DNA from: Candidatus Fermentithermobacillaceae bacterium UBA3951 | Lineage (GTDB): Bacteria > Bacillota > Sulfobacillia > Fermentithermobacillales > Fermentithermobacillaceae | DNA length: 17,391 nt | NCBI GenBank assembly: GCA_002385465.1 | Contig: DGDN01000097.1 | Span: 7,747 to 25,137 of the forward strand | Reading direction: 5' to 3' | In this document: positions 1 to 7,771 of the stretch, piece by piece | Numbering within the stretch: the stretch's first letter is position 1 | How the letters are laid out: every line of letters begins with the position of its first letter | Notes under the pieces: generated by a model | What the model was told of the DNA's origin: nothing | The model's database searches: none | What the model saw: the letters and a program-made list of their open reading frames with translations, nothing else | Translations under genes and position numbers: made by a program

Positions 1-792
1 CTCCGCTTGTCGCTCCACTCGGCGGCTTGCCCGGCCTCTCGCGCTCAGGCGGGTCGGGCCGCCGCAGTATTGGGCTAAGCGGCTACCGCCAAGCAGGGCC
101 GCGTCCGCTCGGGGTATCTTGTCCAGAAACGCCACATACCCCCGGTCTATAGCCCTGCGGGCGAGGGACAGCACCTCAGGATCATCGGGGGTTTTAAGAG
201 ACCAGAGCCTCACGATTGAGGCGGTCGATTTGGCCACGAGCGTGAGGTCGCTATGGGCCGAAGCCCCCGTGGAGAGCACGACTGCACCGGTCACCCCAGG
301 GCTTGCGGCGGCGACCCTGTCTAGGGCCCCGTCAACCAGCACAACTCGTGCCCCCAGGTCTCGGAGCCTCTCCACCACACGGGCCAGCTCTTTCGCGTTC
401 TGCGGGCCTACGAGCTCCACGGGTCCGCTCTCCCGCATCCTGCCGATGACCAACCTGCCCAAGAGGCCGGCCTTGTCGAAGATATCGGCTATCTCGAGAA
501 ATCCGGCCGACTCGCCCAACGCCCCTTCGGCGGTAGCAATCCACGCCCCCTCGGGCGGGACGATTGAGGGTTTGGGCTCACCCGTAAATGCATCGGTGAT
601 CTCCCCGTCCCTGCCGCTTGAGACGAGACCCACCACGAGGCCACGCCCGGTCAGCCTAGACGAGAGGTAGTTCATGGTTACCGTCTTGCCCACGTTCTTG
701 GCCGTTCCCACAATGGCCACCGACTTGGCCCCGGAATCAAGCACCAAATCCACAAGGTCCAGGGAAATCACCGCCTTTCTCGAAGAGATCAA
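1..792 (-). CDS. kamB: KamB-like P-loop protein, putative lysine 5,6-aminomutase reactivase subunit (3' end cut by window edge)
   Basis: The minus frame is open from a TTG at 790-792 to the window edge, giving 264 codons with no stop; the C-terminus is missing. Around residues 25-35 is a BioD-type P-loop, GTAKNVGKT, preceded by an acidic/hydrophobic segment ending LDSGAKSVAIV. This predicts a nucleotide-binding SIMIBI-type fold. The rest has alternating beta-strand/helix character (VVGLVSSGRDGE, ARVVLVDGALDR) and no membrane segment. The start was chosen because AGGGG sits about five bases before the TTG, seven bases after the kamA stop; a further in-frame TTG lies upstream inside kamA. Position right after kdd-kamA matches the lysine-fermentation order kdd-kamA-kamB-kamC-kamD-kamE, where KamB works with MutS-like KamC to reactivate the B12-dependent lysine 5,6-aminomutase. 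The name rests on context plus the P-loop. A different P-loop ATPase is possible. Confidence 0.66.
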   Translation of the reverse strand, partial: MISSRKAVISLDLVDLVLDSGAKSVAIVGTAKNVGKTVTMNYLSSRLTGRGLVVGLVSSGRDGEITDAFTGEPKPSIVPPEGAWIATAEGALGESAGFLEIADIFDKAGLLGRLVIGRMRESGPVELVGPQNAKELARVVERLRDLGARVVLVDGALDRVAAASPGVTGAVVLSTGASAHSDLTLVAKSTASIVRLWSLKTPDDPEVLSLARRAIDRGYVAFLDKIPRADAALLGGSRLAQYCGGPTRLSARGRASRRVERQAE

Positions 793-799
793 GGAGCCC

Positions 800-2065
800 C
801 TAGTGGCCCTTCCGCCTCTCAAGCCGGTCGGTGCGCTCGGGGATAAGGCTCGAGCGTTCCCCGGACAACATGGATGCCAGCCCCCTCGAGCCACCGTGGG
901 ACTTTCCGCAGAGCTTGCATAGGCCTGACTCGTCGTACTTCTCCCTGGGGTCGTAGGTGGGCTCGCGGTACGCCGCGATGACGCCCTCGTAGTTCCTCAC
1001 GATAACCGTGCCTTCGCCCATTGTGAGGATGTACTGGGGGCTGATAGGCACTTTGCCGCCGCCACCCGGGGCGTCGATGACGTATGTCGGGACCGCGAAG
1101 CCGCTTGTATGGCCCCTCAGCGCTTCCATTATCTCGAGGCCCTCCCCGACCGTCGTCCGGAAGTGGTCGAGGCCCCATGTAAGATCGCACTGGTAGATGT
1201 AATAGGGCCGGACTCTAATGCGCACAAGGGCATGGACCAGGTCTTTCATCACCTGCGGGCAGTTGTTCACCCCCCGGAGGAGGACGCTCTGATTGCCGAG
1301 GGGGATACCGTGGTCGGCCAAAATGGCGCACGCCTTCTTGCTCTCGGGGGTGATCTCTTTCGGGTGGTTGAAATGGGTATTGATGTAGAGCGGATGGTAC
1401 TTGGCGAGCATCTTCGCTAGATCCCCCGTAATCCTCTGGGGGAGCACAACCGGTACCCTGGACCCTATCCTCAGGACCTCCACGTGGGGGATCTCCCTGA
1501 GACGCCGCAGTATCCACTCCAGACGGTCATTCCCAAACGTCAGGGGGTCTCCGCCGGATATGAGGACATCCCGCACTTCTTTGTGGTCCCTGATATACTG
1601 GATGCCCGCTTCCATCCTCTCTTTGGAAGCCACCTTGTCCGTAACACCCACCACCCGCCGCCTGGTACAGTGCCTGCAGTACATGGAGCACTGCTCGGTA
1701 ACCAGAAACAGGACCCTGTCGGGGTAGCGGTGCACGAGGCCCTCAACCGGAGAGTCGGCGTCCTCGTCGAGGGGGTCTACAAACTCCCAGGGTTTCACCT
1801 CGACTTCCGACGCGGTTGGCACGGCCTGGAGCCTCACGGGACAGCGTTCGTCGCCCGGGTCAATGAGGCTCGCGAAATAGGGGGTGATGGCCATCCTGAC
1901 CTTCTGAAGCGCTGTCCTTACTCCCTCTTTGGCTTCCTCCGTGAGGGGTATGACTTGGGAGAGCTGTTCTACCGTCTCGATGCGGTTCCGCCACTGCCAG
2001 CGCCAGTCGCTCCACTCTCCGTAAGTAACATCCTTAAAAAGGGGTATTTCCTTCCAATGCCGCAT
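800..2065 (-). CDS. kamA: L-lysine 2,3-aminomutase
   Basis: This radical SAM, PLP-dependent enzyme converts L-lysine to L-beta-lysine, the first step of lysine fermentation; it is cytosolic. The protein has 421 residues, typical for the family. The 4Fe-4S cluster motif is CSMYCRHC with C126, C130 and C133. The PLP lysine is K338 in GGGGKVPISP. D294 (QCDLTWG) and D331 (VIDAPGG) match the two aspartates that hold the substrate amino group in the Clostridium subterminale enzyme, all shifted by one. C269 plus the C-terminal CKLC (383-386) probably bind structural zinc. The ATG start has AGGAGAGGAG about ten bases upstream, and the gene begins 23 bases after the kdd stop, so the two are cotranscribed. 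A glutamate 2,3-aminomutase is the main alternative, but the neighbouring kdd makes lysine the likely substrate. Confidence 0.96.
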   Translation of the reverse strand: MRHWKEIPLFKDVTYGEWSDWRWQWRNRIETVEQLSQVIPLTEEAKEGVRTALQKVRMAITPYFASLIDPGDERCPVRLQAVPTASEVEVKPWEFVDPLDEDADSPVEGLVHRYPDRVLFLVTEQCSMYCRHCTRRRVVGVTDKVASKERMEAGIQYIRDHKEVRDVLISGGDPLTFGNDRLEWILRRLREIPHVEVLRIGSRVPVVLPQRITGDLAKMLAKYHPLYINTHFNHPKEITPESKKACAILADHGIPLGNQSVLLRGVNNCPQVMKDLVHALVRIRVRPYYIYQCDLTWGLDHFRTTVGEGLEIMEALRGHTSGFAVPTYVIDAPGGGGKVPISPQYILTMGEGTVIVRNYEGVIAAYREPTYDPREKYDESGLCKLCGKSHGGSRGLASMLSGERSSLIPERTDRLERRKGH

Positions 2066-2088
2066 CTCTTGGGCTCCTCTCCTAAGTT

Positions 2089-3156
2089 CTATTCACCCGG
2101 GAACATTTCCTCAAGAATCGCCCTGAGGGCCTTGTTGCGGCGGAGGAGGTCCAGCGCGATCTCCGCGTGGTTCTCCGCGTAACCGTTGCCTATGATGAGC
2201 TCGACGTCTGCGCCCACGCCTTCGGCTCCGAGGGCCGCTGCGGTGAAGCTCGTGGCCATGGAGAAGAAGTAGACCTTTCCGCGGTCGCGGGTGCAGAGTA
2301 TGGAAGCCATCTCGGTACCCGGTACGCTCACGCAGTTGATGGTAATGTCGGCCTTCTTCCCTCCGTTGGCCTTCAGCACGGCCATCATGGTGCCCGTGGC
2401 GTCTCTGGCATCGGCCGATAAGACGATATCGGAGACGCCGAGCCTCTTGGCCCGTTCGGTGGACGCCTCGCTGTGGGCTACCGCTATCACCTTGCCGTCG
2501 GGGCCTACCTTCTCGCGGGCGACCGCCAGTGAGATCAGGCCGGACTTACCGCCTGCTCCCAATACGACCACTGTGTCTCCCTTGCCGACTAGCCGGGCGA
2601 CCTGGGCCGGAGCGCCGGCCACGTCGAGGACGGCAAGGGCCAGCGTCTTCCGGAAATCGGGAGGGATAACCGCGAAGGGGCCCGACTCGAAGAGGACTGC
2701 AGTGCCTTCTATGTCCACCTGGTCTTTATCCAGATGGACTTCCTTTATTTTATCTACCTTGAGGGGGGTAAGGGACAAAGAGACAAGCGTCGCCACAAAG
2801 TCGCCTTCCTTGGCTCCTCTCCGGGGAGCTTTGGGCCCGAACTCTTTCACGCGGCCGAGAAGCATCCCACCTGACCCGGTGACAGGGTTGTGCATCTTGC
2901 CCCGCCGGGAGACGATGTCCAGCACCGTCTCTGCCACGTGCTCCTTAACCTCACCGGGGGTAGCCCCCGGCTTTGCAGTGGAAACGATCTGTTTGAAACT
3001 GGCGGCATCAATGTTTAGTGTGCTTACGTCTATAAGGATTTCGTTATCCCAAATGACCGGCGAATTGTCTACCTTCCACGCCGCCTGGGGTAGGACCCAC
3101 TCAGGTTCAATTACCCTGTGGACTCCGTACGGGCACCCTGGCTTAGAAGTTGGCAT
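2089..3156 (-). CDS. kdd: L-erythro-3,5-diaminohexanoate dehydrogenase
   Basis: This is the NAD(P)-dependent oxidative deaminase of anaerobic lysine degradation. It turns 3,5-diaminohexanoate, the product of lysine 5,6-aminomutase, into 3-keto-5-aminohexanoate. The 355-residue protein has the characteristic Kdd N-terminus (GCPYGVHRVIEPEWVLPQ) and a Rossmann segment VVVLGAGGKSGLIS at about 196-209, followed by medium-chain-dehydrogenase-like helices. The ATG has GCGAGGT about nine bases upstream. It is the first gene of the operon; kamA follows after 23 bases. A sigma-54 promoter at 3299-3314 drives it, with a leader of about 130 bases. The partner enzymes Kce and Kal and the KamDE mutase are not in the window; they may lie beyond the left edge or elsewhere. 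No key element appears missing. Confidence 0.94.
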   Translation of the reverse strand: MPTSKPGCPYGVHRVIEPEWVLPQAAWKVDNSPVIWDNEILIDVSTLNIDAASFKQIVSTAKPGATPGEVKEHVAETVLDIVSRRGKMHNPVTGSGGMLLGRVKEFGPKAPRRGAKEGDFVATLVSLSLTPLKVDKIKEVHLDKDQVDIEGTAVLFESGPFAVIPPDFRKTLALAVLDVAGAPAQVARLVGKGDTVVVLGAGGKSGLISLAVAREKVGPDGKVIAVAHSEASTERAKRLGVSDIVLSADARDATGTMMAVLKANGGKKADITINCVSVPGTEMASILCTRDRGKVYFFSMATSFTAAALGAEGVGADVELIIGNGYAENHAEIALDLLRRNKALRAILEEMFPGE

Positions 3157-3298
3157 AGCTACGACCTCGCTTTCTCAATGGGCTGTAACTCTATATCTCG
3201 TTTGTGCCTCGCGGCCAGAGTGATCCGGCGTGTGAGCTCCAAAAGCCGCGGACCCGGCCGCTACGTTAAAGCAAAGAGTATATCCCATATATGTAGGA

Positions 3299-3314
3299 AG
3301 CAAGATCTATGCCA
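3299..3314 (-). promoter_or_regulatory. sigma-54 (-24/-12) promoter of the kdd-kamA-kamB operon
   Basis: Read on the minus strand the site is TGGCATAGATCTTGCT. It has the invariant GG and GC with ten bases between them, and both TGGCA and TTGCT halves of the consensus TGGCAC-N5-TTGCW. Transcription would start near 3288, giving a leader of about 130 bases before kdd. It lies in the 176-base gap right after a sigma-54 activator gene, which independently supports it. The call rests on sequence match and context only. Confidence 0.85.
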
Positions 3315-3332
3315 TTTCGGCGGCGCGGACTG

Positions 3333-4880
3333 CTATTTTCTCTTGGGCGGCGCTATACCAAGCACTTTCATCTTGTATTGGAGTGTCTGCCTGGGTATCC
3401 CGAGGAGCCTTGCCGCCCCTGCGACCGTGCCGGCTGCGCGTAATGCCTCTTCTACGGCTTTCCTCTCCTCAAGGCGGATCCTTGGCTTAAGGGGAAGTCC
3501 TGCGCCGGGCCCGGAGGCTTCGCCGCTTGAACCGGCGAGACCGTGTGCTCCGGGGCTACCCGGCACTGGATGGGTACCCGTTACCTCACCGGGCTCCCGC
3601 CCCTCGCGAATATCCATGTGCGTTGGTTTCCCGTGTCCCGCGTGAGCCGTCCCGAGGTAGAAAGACGCCGTCGGAGCAATGCCCAGGACCGCGGCCGGCA
3701 GGTCCTCGATTTCTATTACGGGCCCCCTGGAGAGGGCGAGGCTTCCCTCGATGGCATGCTCCAGTTCGCGCACATTGCCGGGCCATTCGTAAGCCAAAAA
3801 AGCGGCCATCACCTGGGGTGAGAGCTGCTTGAGCTCCTGGTTTCCATCTAGAGACGCCTTACTTGCATGCTTGTGCAGGAAGTGGTCCACCAGGAGAGGG
3901 ATGTCTTCGCGCCTGTCCCTGAGCCTCGGGAGGCCGATCTCCACTACCGAGAGGCGGTAGTAAAGGTCGGCTCGGAGGAGCCCTGCCTTCACCGCCTGGG
4001 CAGGCGGGACGCTGGTTGAAGCAATAAAGCGCACGTCTACGGGCCTTTCCCGCGTATCACCCAGCCTGCGCACCTTTTTCTCCTGGATGGCGCGGAGCAT
4101 CTTGGCCTGGAGCCCCAAGGGCATCGAGTCGATTTCGTCCAGGTAAAGAGTGCCTCCCTCTGCCGTTTCCATTAGCCCCGGCCGGTCGGTGGCCCCGGTG
4201 AACCCGCCCCGGGAGGTGCCGAAAAATAGGCCTTCGAGTAGGCTCTCGGGCATGGCGGCGCAGTTCTGAGGGACAAACGGGCGGCTCGCCCTTGGAGACG
4301 CCGAGTGGATCGCCTGGACCAGGAGTTCTTTGCCGGTCCCGGTCTCTCCCCAGACCATGACTGCCGCGTCACTCCTTGCGACCCTGGCGGCCGTCCTCTT
4401 CACCTCGCGCATTACCTGGGATTCACCAATGATATCTTCCAGCGTATAAAGGGCCTTTTTGCCCCGGACGCCGCCACCCCGCCCCCTCAGCTCTCTCCTT
4501 AGGTCGAGGATGCGTTCGGACATCTCTTTGAGGCCGGTTACATCGCTCGAGATTTCGCAGGCCCCTATGACCTTGCCGTTCGACAGTATCGGGTAAGTTG
4601 AGTTTACGGTGGTTATTCTCTTGCCCTTGTAGTTTGTGAATGTTTGCTGGCGGTCGAGTTCGGGGATTCCCGTCCTCAGGACGCGGAGAAGAGTGCTGGT
4701 GTGCCTGTCCAAGGAGGGAAACACCGAGAGCACGTCTTTTCCGATGACCTCGCGCTCGGAAAGCCCGTCTATCTGAGACGCGGCCTTGTTGTAGATGACG
4801 GTGACGCCGTCTTTGTCGACGACGTGGACGCCCTGGCTTATGCTTTCCAGTACGACAGATATTGTAGAGGATATGTCCAC
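3333..4880 (-). CDS. sigma-54-dependent transcriptional activator (PAS - AAA+ - Fis-type HTH)
   Basis: This 515-residue bacterial enhancer-binding protein should activate RNA polymerase carrying sigma-54. An N-terminal PAS sensor (about 5-120) is followed by a basic linker and an AAA+ domain (about 150-385): Walker A GETGTGKE at 178-185, Walker B LYLDEI at 245-250, sensor segment near 284-290 and the RADLYYRL arginine region at 303-310. A Gly/Pro-rich low-complexity linker (about 405-465) leads to a Fis-type helix-turn-helix (about 470-510). The loop that touches sigma-54 reads GGFTGA at 225-230 instead of GAFTGA. There is no receiver domain, so a small molecule sensed by PAS is likely; lysine or a product is an inference. 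The start is GTG with GGCGGGG about seven bases upstream. It sits directly upstream of the sigma-54 promoter of kdd, so it is probably the dedicated activator of lysine fermentation. Confidence 0.93.
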   Translation of the reverse strand: MDISSTISVVLESISQGVHVVDKDGVTVIYNKAASQIDGLSEREVIGKDVLSVFPSLDRHTSTLLRVLRTGIPELDRQQTFTNYKGKRITTVNSTYPILSNGKVIGACEISSDVTGLKEMSERILDLRRELRGRGGGVRGKKALYTLEDIIGESQVMREVKRTAARVARSDAAVMVWGETGTGKELLVQAIHSASPRASRPFVPQNCAAMPESLLEGLFFGTSRGGFTGATDRPGLMETAEGGTLYLDEIDSMPLGLQAKMLRAIQEKKVRRLGDTRERPVDVRFIASTSVPPAQAVKAGLLRADLYYRLSVVEIGLPRLRDRREDIPLLVDHFLHKHASKASLDGNQELKQLSPQVMAAFLAYEWPGNVRELEHAIEGSLALSRGPVIEIEDLPAAVLGIAPTASFYLGTAHAGHGKPTHMDIREGREPGEVTGTHPVPGSPGAHGLAGSSGEASGPGAGLPLKPRIRLEERKAVEEALRAAGTVAGAARLLGIPRQTLQYKMKVLGIAPPKRK

Positions 4881-4912
4881 CGAGATCCCCGCCTATATTC
4901 AAGATTCTTCAT

Positions 4913-4948
4913 GCCGAAATTTCGGCGCTCCCGGCATAATATTCGGCA
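4913..4948. promoter_or_regulatory. tandem palindromes before the sigma-54 activator gene (candidate operator)
   Basis: A perfect 14-base palindrome GCCGAAATTTCGGC occupies 4913-4926. A second, imperfect dyad, CCGGCATAATATTCGGCA, follows at 4931-4948 and reuses the GCCGAAT / GCCGG half-sites. The pair lies 33 to 68 bases upstream of the activator's GTG start, a typical place for an autoregulatory operator or enhancer site. A related sequence overlaps the kdd promoter. The binding protein is inferred, not shown. Confidence 0.5.
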
Positions 4949-5040
4949 GACGGGGGACATATTCCTCTCTCGCCCAACCTGCCTGCGCCCGTCGCACGGC
5001 CCTTTTAGCGACCCTCAGGCCCCGTAGGTGAACTTCGCCG

Positions 5041-5072
5041 CAAAGACAAACACCTCGGACGCTACCGAGGTG
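5041..5072 (-). terminator. intrinsic terminator of the speE-speB-argS operon
   Basis: An 8-base-pair stem CACCTCGG / CCGAGGTG (5051-5058 and 5065-5072) closes a 6-base loop. On the minus strand it is followed at once by TTTGTCTTTG. It lies 40 bases beyond the argS stop codon and before the next minus-strand gene. The T tract is interrupted, so efficiency is uncertain. Confidence 0.75.
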
Positions 5073-5111
5073 CCAGGTGCTTCCGGGCCTATCAAGCAGT
5101 ATTCCGCGACC

Positions 5112-6815
5112 TTACATCGATTCCGGCGCGGATATGCCCGCTATCCTGAGCGCGTTGGCGAGTACGATCTGGCAAAGCCGTGCCAGGTAGAGGCGCGCTT
5201 CGGTCAGGGGCTTGTCGTCGCTTATGACCCTGCACCTTGTGTAGAACGAGTGGAAAGCCGACGCCACCTCGGTCATGTACTTGATGAGCCTGTGAGGCTC
5301 CCGGGCCTCGGCGATCTCGTGGATTTCCTCGGGAAATGCCGCCAAGAGCTTCATGAGCGCAATCTCCGACGGGTCCTTGAGCAGCGAGAAGTTGACCTCG
5401 CTGGGCCCTACCGAGAGCGCGGCGCCGCCTTCTCTTGCCTGCCTGAAGATGCTGGCTATCCGCGCGTGGGCGTACTGGACGTAGTACACGGGGTTTTCGT
5501 TTGACTGGAGCCTCGCAAGGTCGAGGTCGAAATCCAGGTGGCTCTCGGGCGACCTCATTAGGAAGAAGAACCTGGCTGCGTCCTTGCCGACTTCCTCCAG
5601 GAGCTCTTCCATCGTGATGAACTCCCCGCCCCGTTTTGACATCTTGACGGCCTGGCCGCTCCTCTGAAGCCGGACCATCTGTACGATAAGGATTTCAAGG
5701 GCATCGCTGGGGTAACCCAAACCCATAAGGCCGGCTCTCAAGCGGCCAAGATAACCGTGGTGGTCGGGGCCCAGTATGTCTATGAGGAGTTCGTAGCCCC
5801 TTTCGAGCTTGTTCTTGTGATAGGCGAGGTCCGGCACTATGTAGGTTGCGGTCCCCTTTTCGTCGGACTTTATGAGCACGCGGTCTTTGTCGTCGCCGAA
5901 CTCGGTTGACTTGAACCACAAGGCCCCGTCCTTTTCATACGTGAGCCCCTTGAGCCTTAGGAGTTCCACGACCTGCATGTACGCGTTTCCTTCTCTGAGG
6001 CTCCTCTCGGAAAACCACGTATCGTACTCGAGCCCGTACTCAAGGAGCACCCTGCGCTGGTCCTCAACTATTTGTTCCACCGCGTACCTGCCGAGAAAAC
6101 CTCGTAGCGCCTCCGGGTCCATCCGGAAGAGCTCGTCGCCGCGGGCTTCGTTGAGCTCTCTGGCCATATCAAGGAGGTATTCTCCGTGGTACCCGCCTTC
6201 GGGAACCTCGACTTCTTCGCCCCTTACCTGCCTGAGGCGGGCCTCGAGCGACGCCGCGAGCCTCGCCACCTGGTTCCCGGCGTCGTTTATGTAGAACTCC
6301 CTGTGCACTTCATATCCGGCCATCTGCATGAGAGAAGCAAGGCAGTCGCCGACTGCAGCCGCCCTGGCGTTTACAACATTTAGGGGGCCTGTAGGATTGG
6401 CGCTCACGAACTCAATGAGTACCCGCTTGCCATTGCCGTAGCCAGTCCTCCCGTAGGAAGGCCCTTCCGACCAGATGCGGGCCATGGCGGGCTCGAGCCA
6501 GCTCCTGTCGAGGAAGAAGTTGAGGAACCCGGGGCCTGCTATGTCTACCTGCCTGATGGGTGAATTCTCAAGGTCCAAATGCCTTACGATGACCCCTGCG
6601 GCCGACCGGCCGTCGGTCCTTATCTCTCTGCCAATGGCCATCGCCACCCCGGTGGCAAAGTCGCCCAGTTCGGGGCGAGAAGGCGTTTCAATCTTTATGT
6701 CCGGGTTAAGCTCCTGAGGGAACTCGCCCTTTTCCTTGGCCTTGGATATGGCCTTCGCAATCCGGCCGACTATATCCCTCTTTACCTCACCCAATACGCT
6801 GTAACTGGCATCCAC
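5112..6815 (-). CDS. argS: arginyl-tRNA synthetase
   Basis: This enzyme charges tRNA-Arg with arginine in the cytosol. The 567-residue protein has the N-terminal Add-1-like domain (1-115), a class I Rossmann catalytic domain, and the DALR-type all-helical anticodon-binding domain from about 445, with SNENPVYYVQYAHARI at its start. The KMSK signature is canonical (KMSKRGGE, 391-398). The HIGH signature is not: where arginyl-tRNA synthetases read NPTGPLHVGH, this one reads NPTGPLNVVN (140-149), so both histidines are replaced by asparagine. The FYINDAGNQV segment (174-183) and the rest look intact, so this is probably a functional divergent subtype rather than a broken copy. The start is GTG with GAAGGGAG about ten bases upstream. 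It begins 16 bases after the speB stop and ends before a terminator. Confidence 0.95.
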   Translation of the reverse strand: MDASYSVLGEVKRDIVGRIAKAISKAKEKGEFPQELNPDIKIETPSRPELGDFATGVAMAIGREIRTDGRSAAGVIVRHLDLENSPIRQVDIAGPGFLNFFLDRSWLEPAMARIWSEGPSYGRTGYGNGKRVLIEFVSANPTGPLNVVNARAAAVGDCLASLMQMAGYEVHREFYINDAGNQVARLAASLEARLRQVRGEEVEVPEGGYHGEYLLDMARELNEARGDELFRMDPEALRGFLGRYAVEQIVEDQRRVLLEYGLEYDTWFSERSLREGNAYMQVVELLRLKGLTYEKDGALWFKSTEFGDDKDRVLIKSDEKGTATYIVPDLAYHKNKLERGYELLIDILGPDHHGYLGRLRAGLMGLGYPSDALEILIVQMVRLQRSGQAVKMSKRGGEFITMEELLEEVGKDAARFFFLMRSPESHLDFDLDLARLQSNENPVYYVQYAHARIASIFRQAREGGAALSVGPSEVNFSLLKDPSEIALMKLLAAFPEEIHEIAEAREPHRLIKYMTEVASAFHSFYTRCRVISDDKPLTEARLYLARLCQIVLANALRIAGISAPESM

Positions 6816-6831
6816 CGCTGCATTTCTCCCT

Positions 6832-7737
6832 TCAGGCTTTGGCGCCCGCCGGTTCTACCCGGTCTTTCTCCGGCGCCAGGAGTAAGAGACATTCCCTAAT
6901 GATGGCCGCTGCCAGAAGACCTGTCTGACCCGTGGCGTCGTAAGCCGGAGCGACTTCGACGAGGTCCGCGCCCACCACGTTCTCACCTGCAAACAGGCTT
7001 ACGGCGTCCAAGATCTCCTGTGAAGTCACTCCTCCCGGTTCCGGCACTCCCGTACCGGGGGCAAACGCAGGGTCCACCACATCTATATCAATTGAAAGAT
7101 ATACGGGGCGCCCTCGTATCTTTGGAAGTATAACACGGAGAGGTTCCAATACTCTGTAAAAGTGGACCTCCGAAAGCCCTTTGGCCTTTTCGAGTTCGTG
7201 GAGCTCCGCTGACCTCACCCCGAGTTGAAATAGCCTTCCGGGCCCCAAGACGTCGATCACGCGGCGCATCACCGTGGCGTGGGAAAGGGGGGTACCCGTA
7301 AACTCCTCCCTGAGGTCGGCATGGGCATCCATGTGGACCACAACTAGGTCTGGGTAGCGCCCTGCCATTGACTGGACAAGCGGGTAAGTGACAAGGTGCT
7401 CGCCTCCAATGGCCATGAAACGCTGCCCTCTTTCCAGGAGATCAGACGAAGCCTGCCTGATCACCGAGAGCGCATCCCTAACCGACCCTAGCGGCAATAC
7501 CAGGTCTCCCAGGTCAACATAGTTGACCTCATCCAGCGTGCGTTTCTGGCGCAGTGAATACAGCTCCAGAGCATGAGAGGCCCTCCGCGCGGCGGAAGGG
7601 CCGAAACGGGTGCCCGGCCGGAAGGAAGTAGTTTCGTCCAGCGGCACTCCGAATATTGCTACGGGGGCCTTTTCGTCTATGGAGGACCATAGGAATCTAT
7701 CGGGCCTGGTCCAGGTAAGTGCCGATTCTCCGGCCAA
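6832..7737 (-). CDS. speB: agmatinase-family ureohydrolase
   Basis: This is a binuclear manganese ureohydrolase of the arginase/agmatinase family, 301 residues long. It would release urea from agmatine to give putrescine, or from N1-aminopropylagmatine to give spermidine. Metal ligands are in GGEH (H114), DAHAD (D137, H139, D141) and SIDIDVVDP (D217, D219). The segment EFTGTPLSHATVMRR follows the agmatinase pattern rather than classic arginase. The start is a TTG placed directly after an in-frame TGA, with GGAGGG about seven bases upstream; no upstream alternative exists. It lies 34 bases after speE and 16 before argS, in one operon. The next gene upstream makes spermidine synthase, which supports a polyamine role. 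Which guanidino substrate is used cannot be told from sequence. Confidence 0.92.
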   Translation of the reverse strand: MAGESALTWTRPDRFLWSSIDEKAPVAIFGVPLDETTSFRPGTRFGPSAARRASHALELYSLRQKRTLDEVNYVDLGDLVLPLGSVRDALSVIRQASSDLLERGQRFMAIGGEHLVTYPLVQSMAGRYPDLVVVHMDAHADLREEFTGTPLSHATVMRRVIDVLGPGRLFQLGVRSAELHELEKAKGLSEVHFYRVLEPLRVILPKIRGRPVYLSIDIDVVDPAFAPGTGVPEPGGVTSQEILDAVSLFAGENVVGADLVEVAPAYDATGQTGLLAAAIIRECLLLLAPEKDRVEPAGAKA

Positions 7738-7771
7738 TCAAACGTCCCTCCAGGGTTTCCCGCAAAATCGC

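Noticed and set aside
119..670. Plus-strand frame of 183 codons at the left edge
   Set aside because: It is antisense to the minus-strand P-loop gene, which has a real nucleotide-binding motif, a ribosome binding site and operon position. The product is Ser/Thr/Arg/Pro-rich as expected of a shadow frame in GC-rich DNA.
2291..3223. Plus-strand frame of 310 codons opposite kdd
   Set aside because: It has no recognisable domain, low-complexity composition and no ribosome binding site; kdd on the other strand is clear.
3241..3263. GC-rich hairpin with TTTT on the minus strand in the kdd leader
   Set aside because: The stem AGCGGC/GCGGCT contains a G-G mismatch and only four T follow. It could be a weak terminator of the activator transcript or an attenuator, but support is too thin for a feature.
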